From Trema orientale (Eukaryota > Streptophyta > Magnoliopsida > Rosales > Cannabaceae): a DNA stretch of 64,000 nt. The notes under the pieces are model-generated. The model did no database searches, was not told the origin of the DNA, and was given only the letters and a program-made list of their open reading frames with translations. The position numbers and the translations under genes are program-made. The stretch lies in assembly GCA_002914845.1 (NCBI GenBank), contig JXTC01000444.1, forward strand, positions 147,728 through 211,727, given 5' to 3'. Shown here in pieces: positions 12,236-24,955 of this stretch (position 1 is its first letter; the number at the start of each line of letters is the position of its first letter).

Positions 12236-13137
12236 AAACACACTTGGCCCATGAGAATGGGATAATAATTTAAAGAGAGAGAGAGAAAAAAAAAAGAAAC
12301 GAAAACAAAAACAAAAGACACTTGGTCCATGAGAATGGGATAATTCATCAAGCTTTATGACGGTATGTTTTTAACAAGTCACCTGATACACGTGGATAAG
12401 GGTTTCTACTCGAGTCCCTAATAAAAGATCGTATCTACCCCCTCCCCCCTCGAGAACATTCTTAGGTTATTGCCCTAGCAAAAATGGTACTGGTCGATCG
12501 AATCCGGCATGTTTATTAGTTTGTAATAAATATTAGAGAGAATGAGAAAAAGAAATTTTTTTTCTCTTTTATGTATTTTAAATAAATTGATATTTAATTA
12601 AAAATACATAAAAGAAAATTCTAACCTTTTCCACTTTTTACTTCTTATTTCTTTTCTTTTTTTTTTTTCCACTCATTCCCTCTATGGATTAAATGTTATG
12701 TTTACTTTGTAATCTGTCTAATATTTAAAAATTCCTTCACGGTACTTTTATTTTTTTGGGAGCATTTTTATTATTTATTTCACTTAAAAACAAGTTGCCA
12801 AGCAAGTAATTAATTTTTCTTCTGATTATTTTTCCTTTTTTCTTTTCTCTCCCAAAACTTATTATGTACCACACAACAGGCAAAGAGAAAAGGGGTCCAT
12901 TGAATCAGTACTAGCTGGCAGAAATAGTTGTTTTTATGTATGTTGGAGATTATTTAGGACAAATATGTTAATTAATGTACTAAAAATGTTTTAAAGGATA
13001 GCTACGTACATATGAATGAAATCCTTTCACTTTACATAAACTCAAGAATTAAGTACTTCTCATCGACATATCCAAAAAAAAAAAAAAAGTTAGCGTCGTC
13101 TATTAATTAGTGCTTAGAAATATTTATGCTGAGATAA
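12236..13137. other. Intergenic with a short direct repeat
   Basis: No gene seen. The phrase CACTTGG(C/T)CCATGAGAATG occurs at about 12241 and again at about 12318, a local duplication separated by a purine-rich run. Confidence 0.45.
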
Positions 13138-13858
13138 ATAGGGGAATTTACACCTAGAAGTTTACCTCTTACGATGAAAAAGGGATTCATCCATAAATAT
13201 TTTCAAAACTAATCCTTATTGCTATATCATATATCTAAAATTACTTAGACACCACATTCCCTAACAAACCCCAAAATACAATCTATTCCAACGTAACCCA
13301 AATTACTTCTGCCTATACCATCACCTACAGCACCCTGCCACCACCGTCGGTCTTGATTCCGATCCCAATCCCAGCGGCGCCTCCGTTAGACCAGGGTCGA
13401 AAAATTTCAACTGTGGTCGAACTTATTCTGCCACCTCTCCTGATCATCCTAATCAATTTTCAGCTGACAGCCGGAGATTTTTGACCTCAGTCAAAAATTT
13501 TCGACCAGGGTCGAGCCACCGTTTGACTGTAGTTGAATAATCTCGACCCCGGTCAAACACAGTCAGTCATCTTTCTTGTGCTGCCTCTTTTACTTTTTGA
13601 CTTTTTAGACTTGTTGAAAATTTTCGACTATGGTCAAGTCAGGGATAATTTTAGAATGAGTGGGCCTCACCATTTTTTTTCTCTCTCCTTTTCCCTCCCC
13701 TTTTCTCTTCCCTTCCCTTTTCTCTTCTACCAAACAACCCAAATTTTTATTTTCCTCCACTTTTCTATCAAAACTTTTCTCCCCCTCCCCCCTCCCCCCT
13801 TTTCCTTCATACTAAACATCGCCTAAAAGAAGGCCAAAATTGATAATGCCCCATAAAT
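13138..13858. repeat. Dispersed repeat copy B with GTCGA palindromes
   Basis: This stretch parallels 1134-1765: it opens with TTTACACCTAGAAG, passes a CCACCACCGTCGGTCT block, and carries a palindrome-rich core at about 13390-13640 (GGTCGAA, TTCGACC and decayed TTTGACT/GTTGAAT forms). It closes with CAAAATTGATAATGCCCC, also seen near copy A. Many CG sites of copy A appear here as TG or CA, as expected for methylated DNA. The long pyrimidine-rich stretch at 13660-13810 explains the open frame at 13533-13826. Confidence 0.55.
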
Positions 13859-13984
13859 AGAATGACAAAAATATGTTAGAAAGCTTTTATATTTTTTGCG
13901 TGTATGCTTTCAATACACGTCCTCGAATTTATTTATATCTTTTTTTATTACTATTTTTTAAAATAAAATAATTAGCTAGAATAT

Positions 13985-14109
13985 GGCCAATTGAGGCTCA
14001 ATTGGTTTAAGATTTTTAGGAATGAGTATGTGGGAGGAGAGAGATTCGAATCCTAATTAGGCTAGTTTATATATAAATTTCGTAATAATTTTTTTTATAA
14101 AAAAAATTA
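13985..14109 (+). mobile_element. tRNA-derived SINE with target duplication
   Basis: The 125-bp element carries an A-box-like GGCTCAATTGGTTTAAG and a good B box, GATTCGAATCC, and ends in a T/A-rich tail. It is flanked by an 11-bp direct repeat, AGCTAGAATAT, at 13974-13984 and 14110-14120. Polymerase III boxes plus a target duplication over 10 bp are the hallmarks of a SINE moved by LINE machinery. Confidence 0.65.
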
Positions 14110-14535
14110 AGCTAGAATATCTCCTAGAATCACTAATTAATACCTTGCTTGTTACATATGTTTGTGTTTTTATTTTAAAATAATAAAAAAAAGGTCAACA
14201 TTTGTGTTTTGTTTGGCAATGCTCGGTAAGGTTTTGACTACATACGAGGACAGATTTTTGCCGTAATTCGTTTAGGTCTCTCTACAGTCTCCGCTCTTAT
14301 CATTATTTCTTGTGCGTTCTTTCCACCCCCCCGCCGAAAATAACTATATACGTGTATCTTAGTGGATGCACTGCTCGTCTTTCTACCTACCATTTTCTAA
14401 TTTCGAAGGATAACTTTCTCCCATAACTTCTGCAAGTACTGTATCACAAACTTTATCATAAACAAAGCCAATTATTTGTTATTAAACAATCCCTTGCATG
14501 TGATCTTGTGCTATGACCATGTGGAATAAACGATA

Positions 14536-14893
14536 GTTTGTAAAAAATACCTTAAGATTTGTGTGTTTTATAATTTAAACCCTAAATTTTAGACTCTGAA
14601 AAATAATACCTTGAGATTAAGAATTTCTGAAAATTAATACTTTGAGTTGACTTTTTAAATAACTTTAAGTGATAAAAGACTATAATATCTTCAAAATTAA
14701 AAAGAATAATAAGCACTAATATAGTCTTAATTGAGGATATTATCGTTTTTTCGTTACCAAAATTGGTTAAAAAGTCAGTCCAAGATATTAATTTTCAGAA
14801 ATTCTTAATTTCAAAGTATTATTTTACAGAATCTAAACTTCACGATTTAAATTGCAGAAAACTCAAATTTTGGGGTTTTTTTTTGCAGTTCAC
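14536..14893. mobile_element. Fold-back MITE flanked by TA
   Basis: The left arm (ACCTTGAGATTAAGAATTTC and neighbours) matches the inverted right arm (ACTTTGAAATTAAGAATTTC), giving an inverted repeat of roughly 150 bp per arm centred near 14715. TA dinucleotides flank both ends (14534-14535, 14894-14895), which would fit a Stowaway-like insertion, although the terminal bases do not match the classical Stowaway end. No coding capacity. Confidence 0.6.
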
Positions 14894-17800
14894 TATATAT
14901 ATCATTCCAGTTGGATATTAAAAAGAATATAGATCCTTTTTTTGAGGGGGAAAAAAAAGAAGATTATAAACATGGAATATTCCCTATTAGGATATGAAAG
15001 TATACATTAAGTAGTGATTGGTAAATGATAAATTTGATCAGACTTACTTTTGAAATGTCATATATGGAGAGATTTTTGTTTTTGAATATTAGAAACATTA
15101 TTTTTCATACGATCCTATTTTTTATAGGCAAACAATTCAACCTGCTATTATAGATAAACAATGTCTGTAAATATAATATATATTCAATCGAAAGATAAAA
15201 TTCTTCTAACTAAATTTGCTTACTTCTAAAATGAATTTAATTAGTTAAATCTGTGCTGTTAATTAGTAGCTTTATAGTATACACGTGAACATGAAAAGAG
15301 AATAAATTTCACACACCAAATAGTAATCGACCTAATTGTGGCAAATGGAGCCCCCATTGAGACAGCCTGCAACCACTGTTAATTTATCGAATTCCTTATA
15401 TTGGAGATTTAAGCTAATATGTCTGGCTCATAGGAGAGACAACATAGCTTTAGTAGAACTCCACTACATTTATTTGGGAGAGAGTATGCAAACTAACTAC
15501 TTTAGAAGGGCTTCCCTGATATTATTTTTTATACGAGGCGTTTGAATATAACAATACGTATAAAATACAACCAAATTCATTATCGACGAATTTATAGAAT
15601 TTTATATAATTCAGTATGTGCAAGTGTTCTTTAATCTCCATGCAAAATATAGAGAAATGAGTACGCATCACAGTTTTTTATTGAAAAGGGGTCTTATAAT
15701 ATAATAAAACTCACATGGGTCTTTAATCGTGTGATGCTCGTAGCTCTCAAAAGAAAAATTTTGGGAAAATAGAACATTTTAATTTTACGAACTGTTTGGA
15801 AAAGTATACACTAGTCGGTCAGTCCGGATTGGTTCCAAACAAAGTGATAGGCAATTATTGAGTAGAACTGGTTCGGCCATAAATTGAGCCACTTGTTTAA
15901 ATCCCAGCCGTCGGTTGGGGTCGTACGCGTAATCTGACGGTGGTAGATTAAAAGGCGGATCTTTCGTTCCTTTAGCCACTTTAACCACTGCTTTCCTCTT
16001 ATCCTGAGCGGAAGTCTCGGATAGTCAAGTCGGCCCCAGCCGCAACCCCAGCCCAAGCTCTATTGGGGGGAAAGCAAAGTGGGCCACCGGACATAAAGCC
16101 GACAAATAAGTGGGCCCACCAATGGAAGCCCACTTGGCCCGTAATAAAACGTCCTATATTATCATAATTTGCATATGCATTTTTTTTAAATCATGATTTT
16201 ATGTTTTTTTTTAATGGAAACTCCATTATTATCCTCTCTATACCCAAATGCCCAATAATGTGGGAATACCATCATTCAGTTTCTGAAACCACCAAATAGA
16301 AATATAAAGTTGACCATGTCCATGTGAGCCACTTTACAATGTTGTCATATTCCTTTATCAAATAGCCAATGGTCCTTTGAAACTGTGAATGGAATTATTT
16401 GGTAGGGTACCAAAGAAACCAAATTGGTAGTGACTACTTTTAAAGTGTTAACCAAAGAAACAAAATTGAAAGCGACTATTTTTGAAGTGTTAAATTTGTT
16501 TTCATTAGGGGCCATTAGGCATTAGCCCTGAACAATTTCCCTTTTTTTTTTTTTAAATATATGTTTGATTATGGTATAATGTGTTAAAAAATGCACACTA
16601 CAAAACATGTTTCCTACCTGAAATACACCTCAAATTTCAGGTCCCTAAATTTTGTTACATTTTTTCTCTATTATATGTTTGATTACTCTGTCACTCTTTC
16701 TTTCTCTCTGTTTAACAAGTGGAATGAGTGGGGTGTCCAAGTGGCCTTAAGTTGTAAGTGACAGCTTGTCCAAGTGATTCCACATCAGTTCCGAATGTGT
16801 TCCAGAAATTACTCCATGCTCAAGTGTTTCTTTGTCCAAGGACATGTGTAAACAAGTTGGTTATAGTAATGGTACATATCTCTTATCGTAGACATGATGT
16901 AATTATAATCAACACGAACGGTCTATGTTTGCCCAATTGGAATCCAGTCCTAACTTGAAGTTTTTAATTTTTGGATATATACTAGTAAGGGACTTTTAAT
17001 TAACTAGCGCAACATTCTAGTTCATCGATCGGTTTACATTATCGGGGTATTTCAGTTTTATTGCGCGCACTAGGTGACTGATAATTATTAGTTTATTCAA
17101 TTTACGATTCGACTGCATAATGAATGTGGCCTTTTGGATGGACTTAATTTTTTAAAGATCAAGGTGTTTTAAAAGAGCGAGGTACAAAAAGAAACTAATA
17201 AACGGGACGGTTTAATCATATCAGTTTGGACTAGAGTTTTAGATTTATGAAGCTATACTACAAGTACAACCACATCAATTGGCGGATTCACAAAGGAAAA
17301 TTAAACAAAAGTACTTGAAATATATAGTTTTAGTTTGTTGTCTTATAATATGTAATGCATTTATTTAAATTACCCAGCTTAATTTGGACCTATATCCAAC
17401 AATCCCACGTTCTCTAGTGCTCTCTTCTCTTGATAATGCTTCCATGTCTGCTTTCCAACACGTACTTTCCTTTTCGGCCATGTCAGAGTGGATTATTATT
17501 TTATTTTTTGAGTATATAAGTCTTATATATAATCCTTCCCAATTACCAAAAATGTTAAATATCATACGTGTTAGTGATAATATCCATGTTTTTTCAGTAA
17601 GAATAACGCTACATATTTTGACAAACTCTATGAAAAAAAAATATATGCCACACGTTATATTGTAAGACTACAATTACGCGACAAGGCTGGATGGTATAAT
17701 ATTGTTTACATGCCTGATGATTCAATCATCTACGGCAGTCATGATATGAAATTTCAGGTTTATCGTTTCCATTATTAAAGCTTTATTTTTATTTTTGTTC

Positions 17801-18299
17801 AGTTCTCATGTTTTCATCTGAATTTCCCAGTCTTTGATATTGACTTCAATATCTTTTATAAATGCATGCACAGACAGACCAATGTAGAACATTGTTTATA
17901 GCATGAAAAGATCAAAAGGGACCTCCTAAACCCTGTTTTCCTCGAAAGCTGTAGCCTTTCAAGTAGGCAAGAAAAAGTGCATAAGTAATTATTAATTGAC
18001 AGATTAATGCTAATCCAATTAGCTAATAAAGTTACACCGTGCGTGTTAGTTGGGTCGTCGCAGCAGTTTTGGCAGTTTTTTCTGGTATGGTCGGTTGATT
18101 GTTATAGGATTCCTTCAATTATATCTTTTGGGAAATGTTCCTATGACCCGATGTTACACTTTCTTTTTGTGCTATCCATCTATGTTGAATTTGGAGATAT
18201 TTATTGGAAAGAAAATATGGCCAACTTGAACAATAATGAATAGTGAAGACAAAGGTTAACAAACCAAAAACAAAGTAGTGATATCTCATAAATTTATGG
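14894..18299. other. Intergenic; GC-richer patch at 15780-16140
   Basis: No gene could be supported. The 15780-16140 stretch is GC-richer and CG-containing, with overlapping minus-strand open frames (15785-15988 and 15811-16056) lacking any domain I recognise, and GGGCCCACC-type motifs at 16070-16140 like those of plant promoters. It may be a relic of a gene 5' end. The rest is AT-rich. Confidence 0.4.
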
Positions 18300-18535
18300 A
18301 TATATAGGTTTTTTTTTTTAACTTACGTATATATATATTTTTTTAGCAGTCGGATTATCATCTAACAGTGATCTAATAATTATAATAATGTACATGAAAA
18401 GACGTGCATCATTAATAATGTTTCTCTCTTTTACTTTTTACTATAACAAGACGTGCATGATAAATGTTAATGGGCCAAAATGATACTTATGTATAGGTAA
18501 AAAAAAAAAAAAAACCTACTGATAAAAGGCACCAA
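18300..18535. mobile_element. AGTAGGT-family MITE, copy 1 (degenerate)
   Basis: It shares the family body: poly-T next to an ACTTACGTAT/ACCTA end, ATCATCTAACAGTGATCTAA, AAAAGACGTGCATCATTAAT, and a GTATAGGTAAAAAA...ACCTACTGATA right end. Relatives lie at 22560-22720, 31779-32014 and 32045-32266. The terminal bases are poorly preserved here. Confidence 0.5.
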
Positions 18536-19052
18536 TATTTTATATATGTAAATTATGGATATATATATTTTAAATATGTAAAGAAAATGAGTATAATAAT
18601 TAGAGAAATCAATTTTAACTTTTAAATTTCAATCGGATGATTATAATTAATTATGTTAAAATAAATTCTAATATAAATTAAATGATAATATTTATTTTTA
18701 TAACCGTCAAATTAAAATCTAATGATTAAAATTGGATTCTCTATTAATACCGAATAAAAAAAATACCATTGAACTAATTCCGTTAATTATGATATATATT
18801 TTATATATGAATAAAGGATATATAATGTTGTAACAAGTGCCCACTGTCCTTTATTTCGTTTCTTATGCATGTGATGGATTCGAGGCAAATCGCATCATCA
18901 TTAGTTAATTAAGGAGCTATTAATTAAACAACCCAATTATAAAGCCAAAAAAGTGATTAATAGACATAAACGAATAAAAAGTGGGGTCTCAGAAAAAGTT
19001 GCACCAAAAAAGTGAAGTTTATTAAAATCATGGAAAAGTAGTTAATTAGTTT

Positions 19053-19239
19053 TTTTTTTTTTTTTTTTATAATAAAAAAGGTGGATGGGATCTTAGTGGC
19101 GGGTCACTTCCCAGAGCCACACCCATTCGGTTGGGCTCTCAAGGGCAACGTGAGGACTCGAACTCAGGACCTCACCCTCCCTAAGTGAGAGAAGGCCTTA
19201 AGGTCGAGCTCCTTACCACTTCGACCACCCCTTGGGAGT
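19053..19239 (-). mobile_element. tRNA-derived SINE with 16-bp target duplication
   Basis: Read on the minus strand, the head has an A box, TGGTCGAAGTGGTAAGG, and a B box, AGTTCGAGTCC, about 40 nt apart, as in tRNA genes. The minus-strand tail is a poly-A run (poly-T at 19053-19068 on the plus strand). A perfect 16-bp direct repeat, AGTAGTTAATTAGTTT, flanks it at 19037-19052 and 19240-19255. It is a well-preserved, fairly recent SINE insertion. Confidence 0.8.
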
Positions 19240-19255
19240 AGTAGTTAATTAGTTT

Positions 19256-20194
19256 GATTAATATAACATTATGTACATACATATCACAGGACCCGACTCC
19301 CAATAATATGATACACTGTCTGGAGCCTAGAGGATTATAACTATGCAGTACTATACGAGTTCAGATTAGCCTAATCTTAACTTCGAAGTTATAAACTTAT
19401 AAAATATAATTGAATTATAAATTTTTTAAATTTATATTTCTTTCACTCATTATAATCAAGTTATCCTTGCTGTGTAGGTTAAGCAACTGGCCATGTACTA
19501 TAGTAGTTCAAATCAAAGCTTTTATATTATTCCCCGCATATACATATATATACAGATGCATATGTGATGATCCTAGTTAAACTAATAATTAGATAAGATT
19601 GATTTATTTTAAGAAATCGTATATTGTTTTTCTGTTGGCTTTTCTTGGTTTTGTTTTGCTTTCCCATTTAACAATAATAGAAGATCAACCTAGGGAATAA
19701 TAAAATAATATCAGTTGAGACTTGGGCATGTGGCACCACGTGCAGTGCACGTGGAAGGTCAACAATTACAATTATGATTTATTTGAGGATCATGGTCTCT
19801 TGCATGCATGTGTAAGTTCAGTCTTGCATGCTTGGGAAATTAATTAAGCCATTTTTGTTGATCTTTGAATCAGACATTGATTATAAAGTTTTTAATTATC
19901 AATTGATAACATAAATTTGGTTATATGCTAAGATCTCTATTACCTAAACTAGGACAACTAGACATATTGTATTGTGTGAAACTAAATTTATACGTACACA
20001 TAAATTTGATGTGACATTTTACTAGCAAAGAATGATCATGGTTGTTTTTTTTAAAATAAAATAAAATAAAATTGTACATGCTAAAATAGTTTATATCCAA
20101 AAAGTATTTTATTAAAAGTAATTTTTTTTAAAAAATAGTGATATTTGCATATTATTTAATTTTGATATGTTTCTTCCATAATCTAAGTAATTGT
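19256..20194. other. Intergenic, paired G-boxes at 19737-19753
   Basis: No gene seen. Two CACGTG G-boxes at 19737-19742 and 19748-19753 form a near-perfect palindrome, CCACGTGCAGTGCACGTGG. G-box cores bind bZIP and bHLH factors. They lie about 6 kb upstream of the NCED start; a link is speculative. Confidence 0.45.
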
Positions 20195-20845
20195 AGGGAA
20201 ATGAACCCCATTGGTAGTGCTTTGGGACAAATGAACTTTTTAGTACTCTTTTTCAAAATGAATTTTTTAATACCAATTTTATTGTTTCAACTCATGAAAT
20301 GACCGAAAAAATCCATGGACAACTTAAAAGAGAGTAGAGAGGAGAGAATATTAAAAAGTTAAGGGGGAAAAAAACCCAAAACATAACAAAAATGGACTAT
20401 AATATACAATATTTTTGGGTACTTATATAAATATCATTTTCACTTTTTACTTTTTTTTTTCCTCTTTCGATTCTGCTCAATTTCATCTAGAAAATTGAAA
20501 ACTGATTTTTCAAAAAAAAAAAAGTTCGAAACTGTCACTACATTAGTGACTATATATGTTCGAAACAATCATTAAATTAGTAATTACCACAATTGAAACG
20601 GTCGCTAAATTAGTGACCGCGTTCGAAATGATCCTAAATTGGATATACTATTTCGGAGATGTCAATTTTCCAAATTAAAAAAGGGAAAAAAAATTAACCA
20701 AAAATTGAAGAAAAGAGATTTTGTAAACCCATTTATTTCTTTCCGAAATGTACTAAAATAGTAAAACTTTGAAAAGTTCATTTTATAAAAGAATACTAGA
20801 AATGTCATTTTATCCCAAAATAATACTAATACTAACATTTCCCTA
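20195..20845. mobile_element. Possible TIR element with palindromic internal repeats
   Basis: The left end AGGGAAATGAACCCC and inverted right end AGGGAAATGTTAGTATTAG share a short terminal match, and both arms continue with related blocks (TGGGACAAATGAAC and TGGGATAAAATGAC). Inside, at 20525-20640, about four units of some 33 bp carry (G/A)TTCGAAAC followed by small palindromes such as GTCGCTAAATTAGTGAC. No target duplication could be fixed. Confidence 0.4.
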
Positions 20846-23800
20846 TATTGTATTGGTCAAACAACGATTAGTTCATAACTCATTTATGTCAAGGCGATAT
20901 CCTATTTAGTATAGAATTTGATATATAGTTGAAGTTCTTTTTTCTAATTTTTAGTTGTGTAGTCTTAACAGATGTTGATCTTTAATTTGTTTTATTATCT
21001 GAAACTTCGAATTTTGTTGTGAAAAATGCCCATTTCATGTGTGCCTACCCTACTAATTGCATGGTTTTCTATTTTTCATTACCAAATATCCCGCATGATT
21101 CAGTATTCCATGTTAGTCTCAATGATTAAATAAGCGTAACAAGATTAGAGTTCTACTAATCATGTGGAAGTTCATATATGCGTCACGATCTTCCACATAA
21201 TTTATTTACAATATTTGGTCACATTGACTGGATATTTTCCTTCCTGAATATTATCTGCTACATGCTCTTATATATAAATCGAATGAATGATATGATTGAG
21301 TTACAACTTATTAATTCTAAAAGAACAACATCTACGAAATAAAATATGTGCTGCTTAACCGACGATATATCTAATAAACTAATTATAATATGCTCTATAT
21401 ATACACTATATAGTCCATTACATAAAGTAAAAAAGTTTGAATTGTATAGAAATTTTATGGGGCATGTGACCTTTAAATTCATTGTGCATTATAAAATGTG
21501 ATACTAAATACCCCCACAATGTGCATCTCCAAGAGTTTATATATATGTTGATAAAGATTAGTGAAATGAAATCATTAAACAAATTAGTTAAATATTAATT
21601 AATGTTTAAGTTTGTATTGGCATTGCTTCTCTAATTAGCGAATCCCTAAATAGTCGGTAGGTAGTAGTGGTAGAACCGCGGAGAATTAATCTTCTTTATG
21701 CATGCACTCGCGAAAATCGATTGTCGATCTAGGCACATGCCACGTAGGCTGCCGGAAGACGTACAAGAGAGATAGCTAAAGGGAGTGCAAAGTAGTCATG
21801 GTGGAGGTTTTGTGTTGAGATTAATTAATGTGATAATTGCGGTTAGACCGGTTAGACAATACGTTAATTATATATCCTTGAATGTGGCATGTGTATGCAC
21901 TAATAAACTGAAACCTGCCGACCCTACTGCTTTGTCCCTATTATCAATATATTAAGTACAAGCATATATAGTTACATAAATGTTCTCCACAAAAGAAAAT
22001 TATAATAATTAGGTCCCTAAAGAAGCTAAGCGAAACTCAAAAGAGAGAATATAATACACATTATGAGAAAGTAATACATATCAAACCAAGTTTTTAATAA
22101 ATATATTGCGCACTGATAGTACTATAACGATCTAGGGCTTTCGATCTATAGAAATTAGTTGTTTAGTAAAATTATAATATCTCTACAAGTCTACAACACA
22201 TACCCGTTGTAAATATGAGACCGTATGAATCATGACTAAGAAATACAAAAGTATTAATTAATTAACTATATAATATCAGAAACTGTTCACAGACTAGCCA
22301 GTACCTTGTAATATATATATATATATATATATATATATTGAACATTTATGGGGAGCTCCTTTATCGTGCTATAAAACATAATAAAATTAATTTGTTAATT
22401 CATAAGATCAAACAATCACCAAGTGTCTTAGATAATCTCCATATACTATAAATGAACACGTAGATTGCTTTACTAGAATGTGGAAGATGAGATCTGATCC
22501 ATGACAATTGCGAAATGTTCCAGATATCATCTCTATTAAAATCATATATATATATAGGTTGTCAATTCAGTAGGTTTTCTTTTTTTTTTAACCTATGTGT
22601 AGGTATTTTTTTATACAGTTATATGATATGTATGAAAAGACGTGTATTATTAATGCTATTTTTTTCTATTACTTTTTAATATAAAAAAATATGCAAAAAA
22701 GAATTTTCATTGGCTAAATTGAGTAATATCACTCTCTTATCTTATTACTTGATACGTAAATTTTACTGGAAAATTTTACATTTTAATTATATTATAAAGC
22801 ATTAAGTAGGAAAGTGGAGAATAGAGTAGTCTTAACATTTCTCGTGTACATATATACGCATATAAGTATATATAAATTAAATATATACGTTACCAGATTA
22901 AAATAGTCCAATTAACTTTATAAGTTTGAGCGTTTAGGGTCATCCATGACATTAGCTAAGGAGAGTAATCCCACTTATAAAATAAGGTATTTATATGGCA
23001 GAACATGAAAGGAGGGAGGCGAGGATATGGTGGTTAGCCCCATGATTGGGGAGTTGAAAAGTTTGTTAAATACTAAAAATATATAAATAATATTAATGCG
23101 AGCTGATGATGATATATGATATATCTCTGTGGGAGTCGACCGTGGAAGAGGGAATCTCTACCTACAAATATATTATATTACAAAAGTGAGTTAACAAATT
23201 AATAATAATGGTAATATAACTATATAATACTTAATTCGGGTCAGGAAGAAAATCTTTTACAGGCGATTTGGTCACATAAAAATGACAATTATTACAGATC
23301 AGATGGGCAATGCTTTTAAACAGGGCACCTAACTGTCACCTGTTTCCCAATTTAGGGGTAATTTATTAATTATAGTTAAAAGGTAGAGTTAATTGGCTGG
23401 TTTCTATGCTGATTATAATTGGTATTATTATATTTTAATTTTGTTACAGTAGAGATCGAGAGGTTCGTACTCGTATAACATATAATGATGATAAGGTGGT
23501 GAATATAGTAGACTACTTTGTGAGGGGATTTTAGTGTGTCTTTCTTTTACATTTTTTCCCCCTTGTGTAACAAAGAAAATTTGAGCTGTTAAATTTGTGA
23601 TGGTGGACGTCTTCAGTTCTTTTTTTTTTTTTTTGGTTCGAAATAAACCTATTACAGCATTTTTTGCAAGAAAGCAATAGTTCAGATGACTGTTTCGTGC
23701 CTATTAGGAAAAAAATTAAAAGAAAATTGTTTGTTGTGAATGGTAATAATAAGCCAAAATGTTGTGGTTACCTAAATTTATTTTTTTATTTTTTAGGGTT

Positions 23801-24839
23801 CGGATTGGTAGTAGCTAGCTGGTTCTTAGATCTTTGTAACGACTTACTACATTTGACAGGCTAGGCTTGAAACTTATTAGAATGTATTTATTAAATTCTT
23901 AAGTGAACATCTATCATTAATGATTAGTGAAAGTGGCATTACTACAATTTTACAATTATCATCATAGATTTTTTTTATGATACCCTAGAATAGAGATAAT
24001 TGATTAATAAATAGATATTTTAACTAATTTCACCCTGCCAATATCTTGTAATAGTCTAATACGGAGTCTTCTTCTAGTGAATTAGCTATACTTTCTGAAT
24101 GTTTAATCTAGGACCCAATTTTGTCAAAAGATTCGTCAATTTAGCGGACCGGATATTTAAACTTGTTCACATTACAATATTTTCCACGAAAATTAGGTAA
24201 AATAAAATAAAATTGCGTATTGGGTCATCCCCTCTTATTAATTCTTCCACACTTATTCTTGCCTATGTTTTAGAAAGAATAGAGAATTAAGTAGATAGAA
24301 ATATCAAAATGTGTGTCTACACTGCGCTTGCGTGCTCATTATTGTTATTAATTATATATGCACACATTTCACTTTATCTTTTTGTGTGCACACTATATAT
24401 GTAGACTTGCATTATGTATCCATTAATATCTAATATATGACATATGATACAACAAACAGAGTAATAATCGTTAGTCAAAAATAATTTTATTGAAAACAAA
24501 TTATTTTCTTTATCTGTCCATGCACGTAAATCTAGCACACCATTAGCAGCTATATTAGAACTATCCATTTTTATTTTTATTTTTTTTTATATATGTTACA
24601 AGCAATTATTATACTATATTTGTAGATAACAATAATATGTGAGGTAAAAATGAGTAGATACACACCAATCCTACGTATTAAATTTTGTAGTGAGGAAGAC
24701 GTATGGACAAAGGAAGTTTGGTGTGTTTTTTTTTTCTTTTTTTTAATATTAAACTTCGTTAGGGGAAAAAGGTTCGTGACTTTTGTGTGTATTTTATATT
24801 ATTTATAGATTGGAATAATTGAAAAAGTTTAATCAACGT
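20846..24839. other. Intergenic, AT-rich, no gene seen
   Basis: No supported gene. An (AT)n microsatellite lies at about 22309-22338. An open frame at 23664-23864 has a hydrophobic stretch but starts at TTG and has no recognisable domain. A MITE copy at 22560-22720 is listed separately. Confidence 0.5.
22560..22720. mobile_element. AGTAGGT-family MITE, copy 2 (partial)
   Basis: It begins TGTCAATTCAGTAGG and continues through ACCTATGTGTAGGTATTTTT and AAAAGACGTGTATTATTAAT, all shared with 31779-32014. The right half is lost or diverged. Confidence 0.5.
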
Positions 24840-24955
24840 TTACTTAAAAAGTGCGAGAGAAGAACATGGAAGGAACAAGGGGAAGAGGAGCGTGTGGGAC
24901 CCTTGATAGTGAACTAGATTTTCAGGGTGCAATGACGAGAACCCAAGAAATCTCG

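Noticed and set aside
19053..19239. A functional tRNA gene on the minus strand
   Set aside because: The A and B boxes are present, but no cloverleaf with paired acceptor stem forms, and the poly-A tail with target duplication shows it is a SINE.
23664..23864. 66-codon frame with a hydrophobic segment
   Set aside because: Begins at TTG rather than ATG and lacks any recognisable family.
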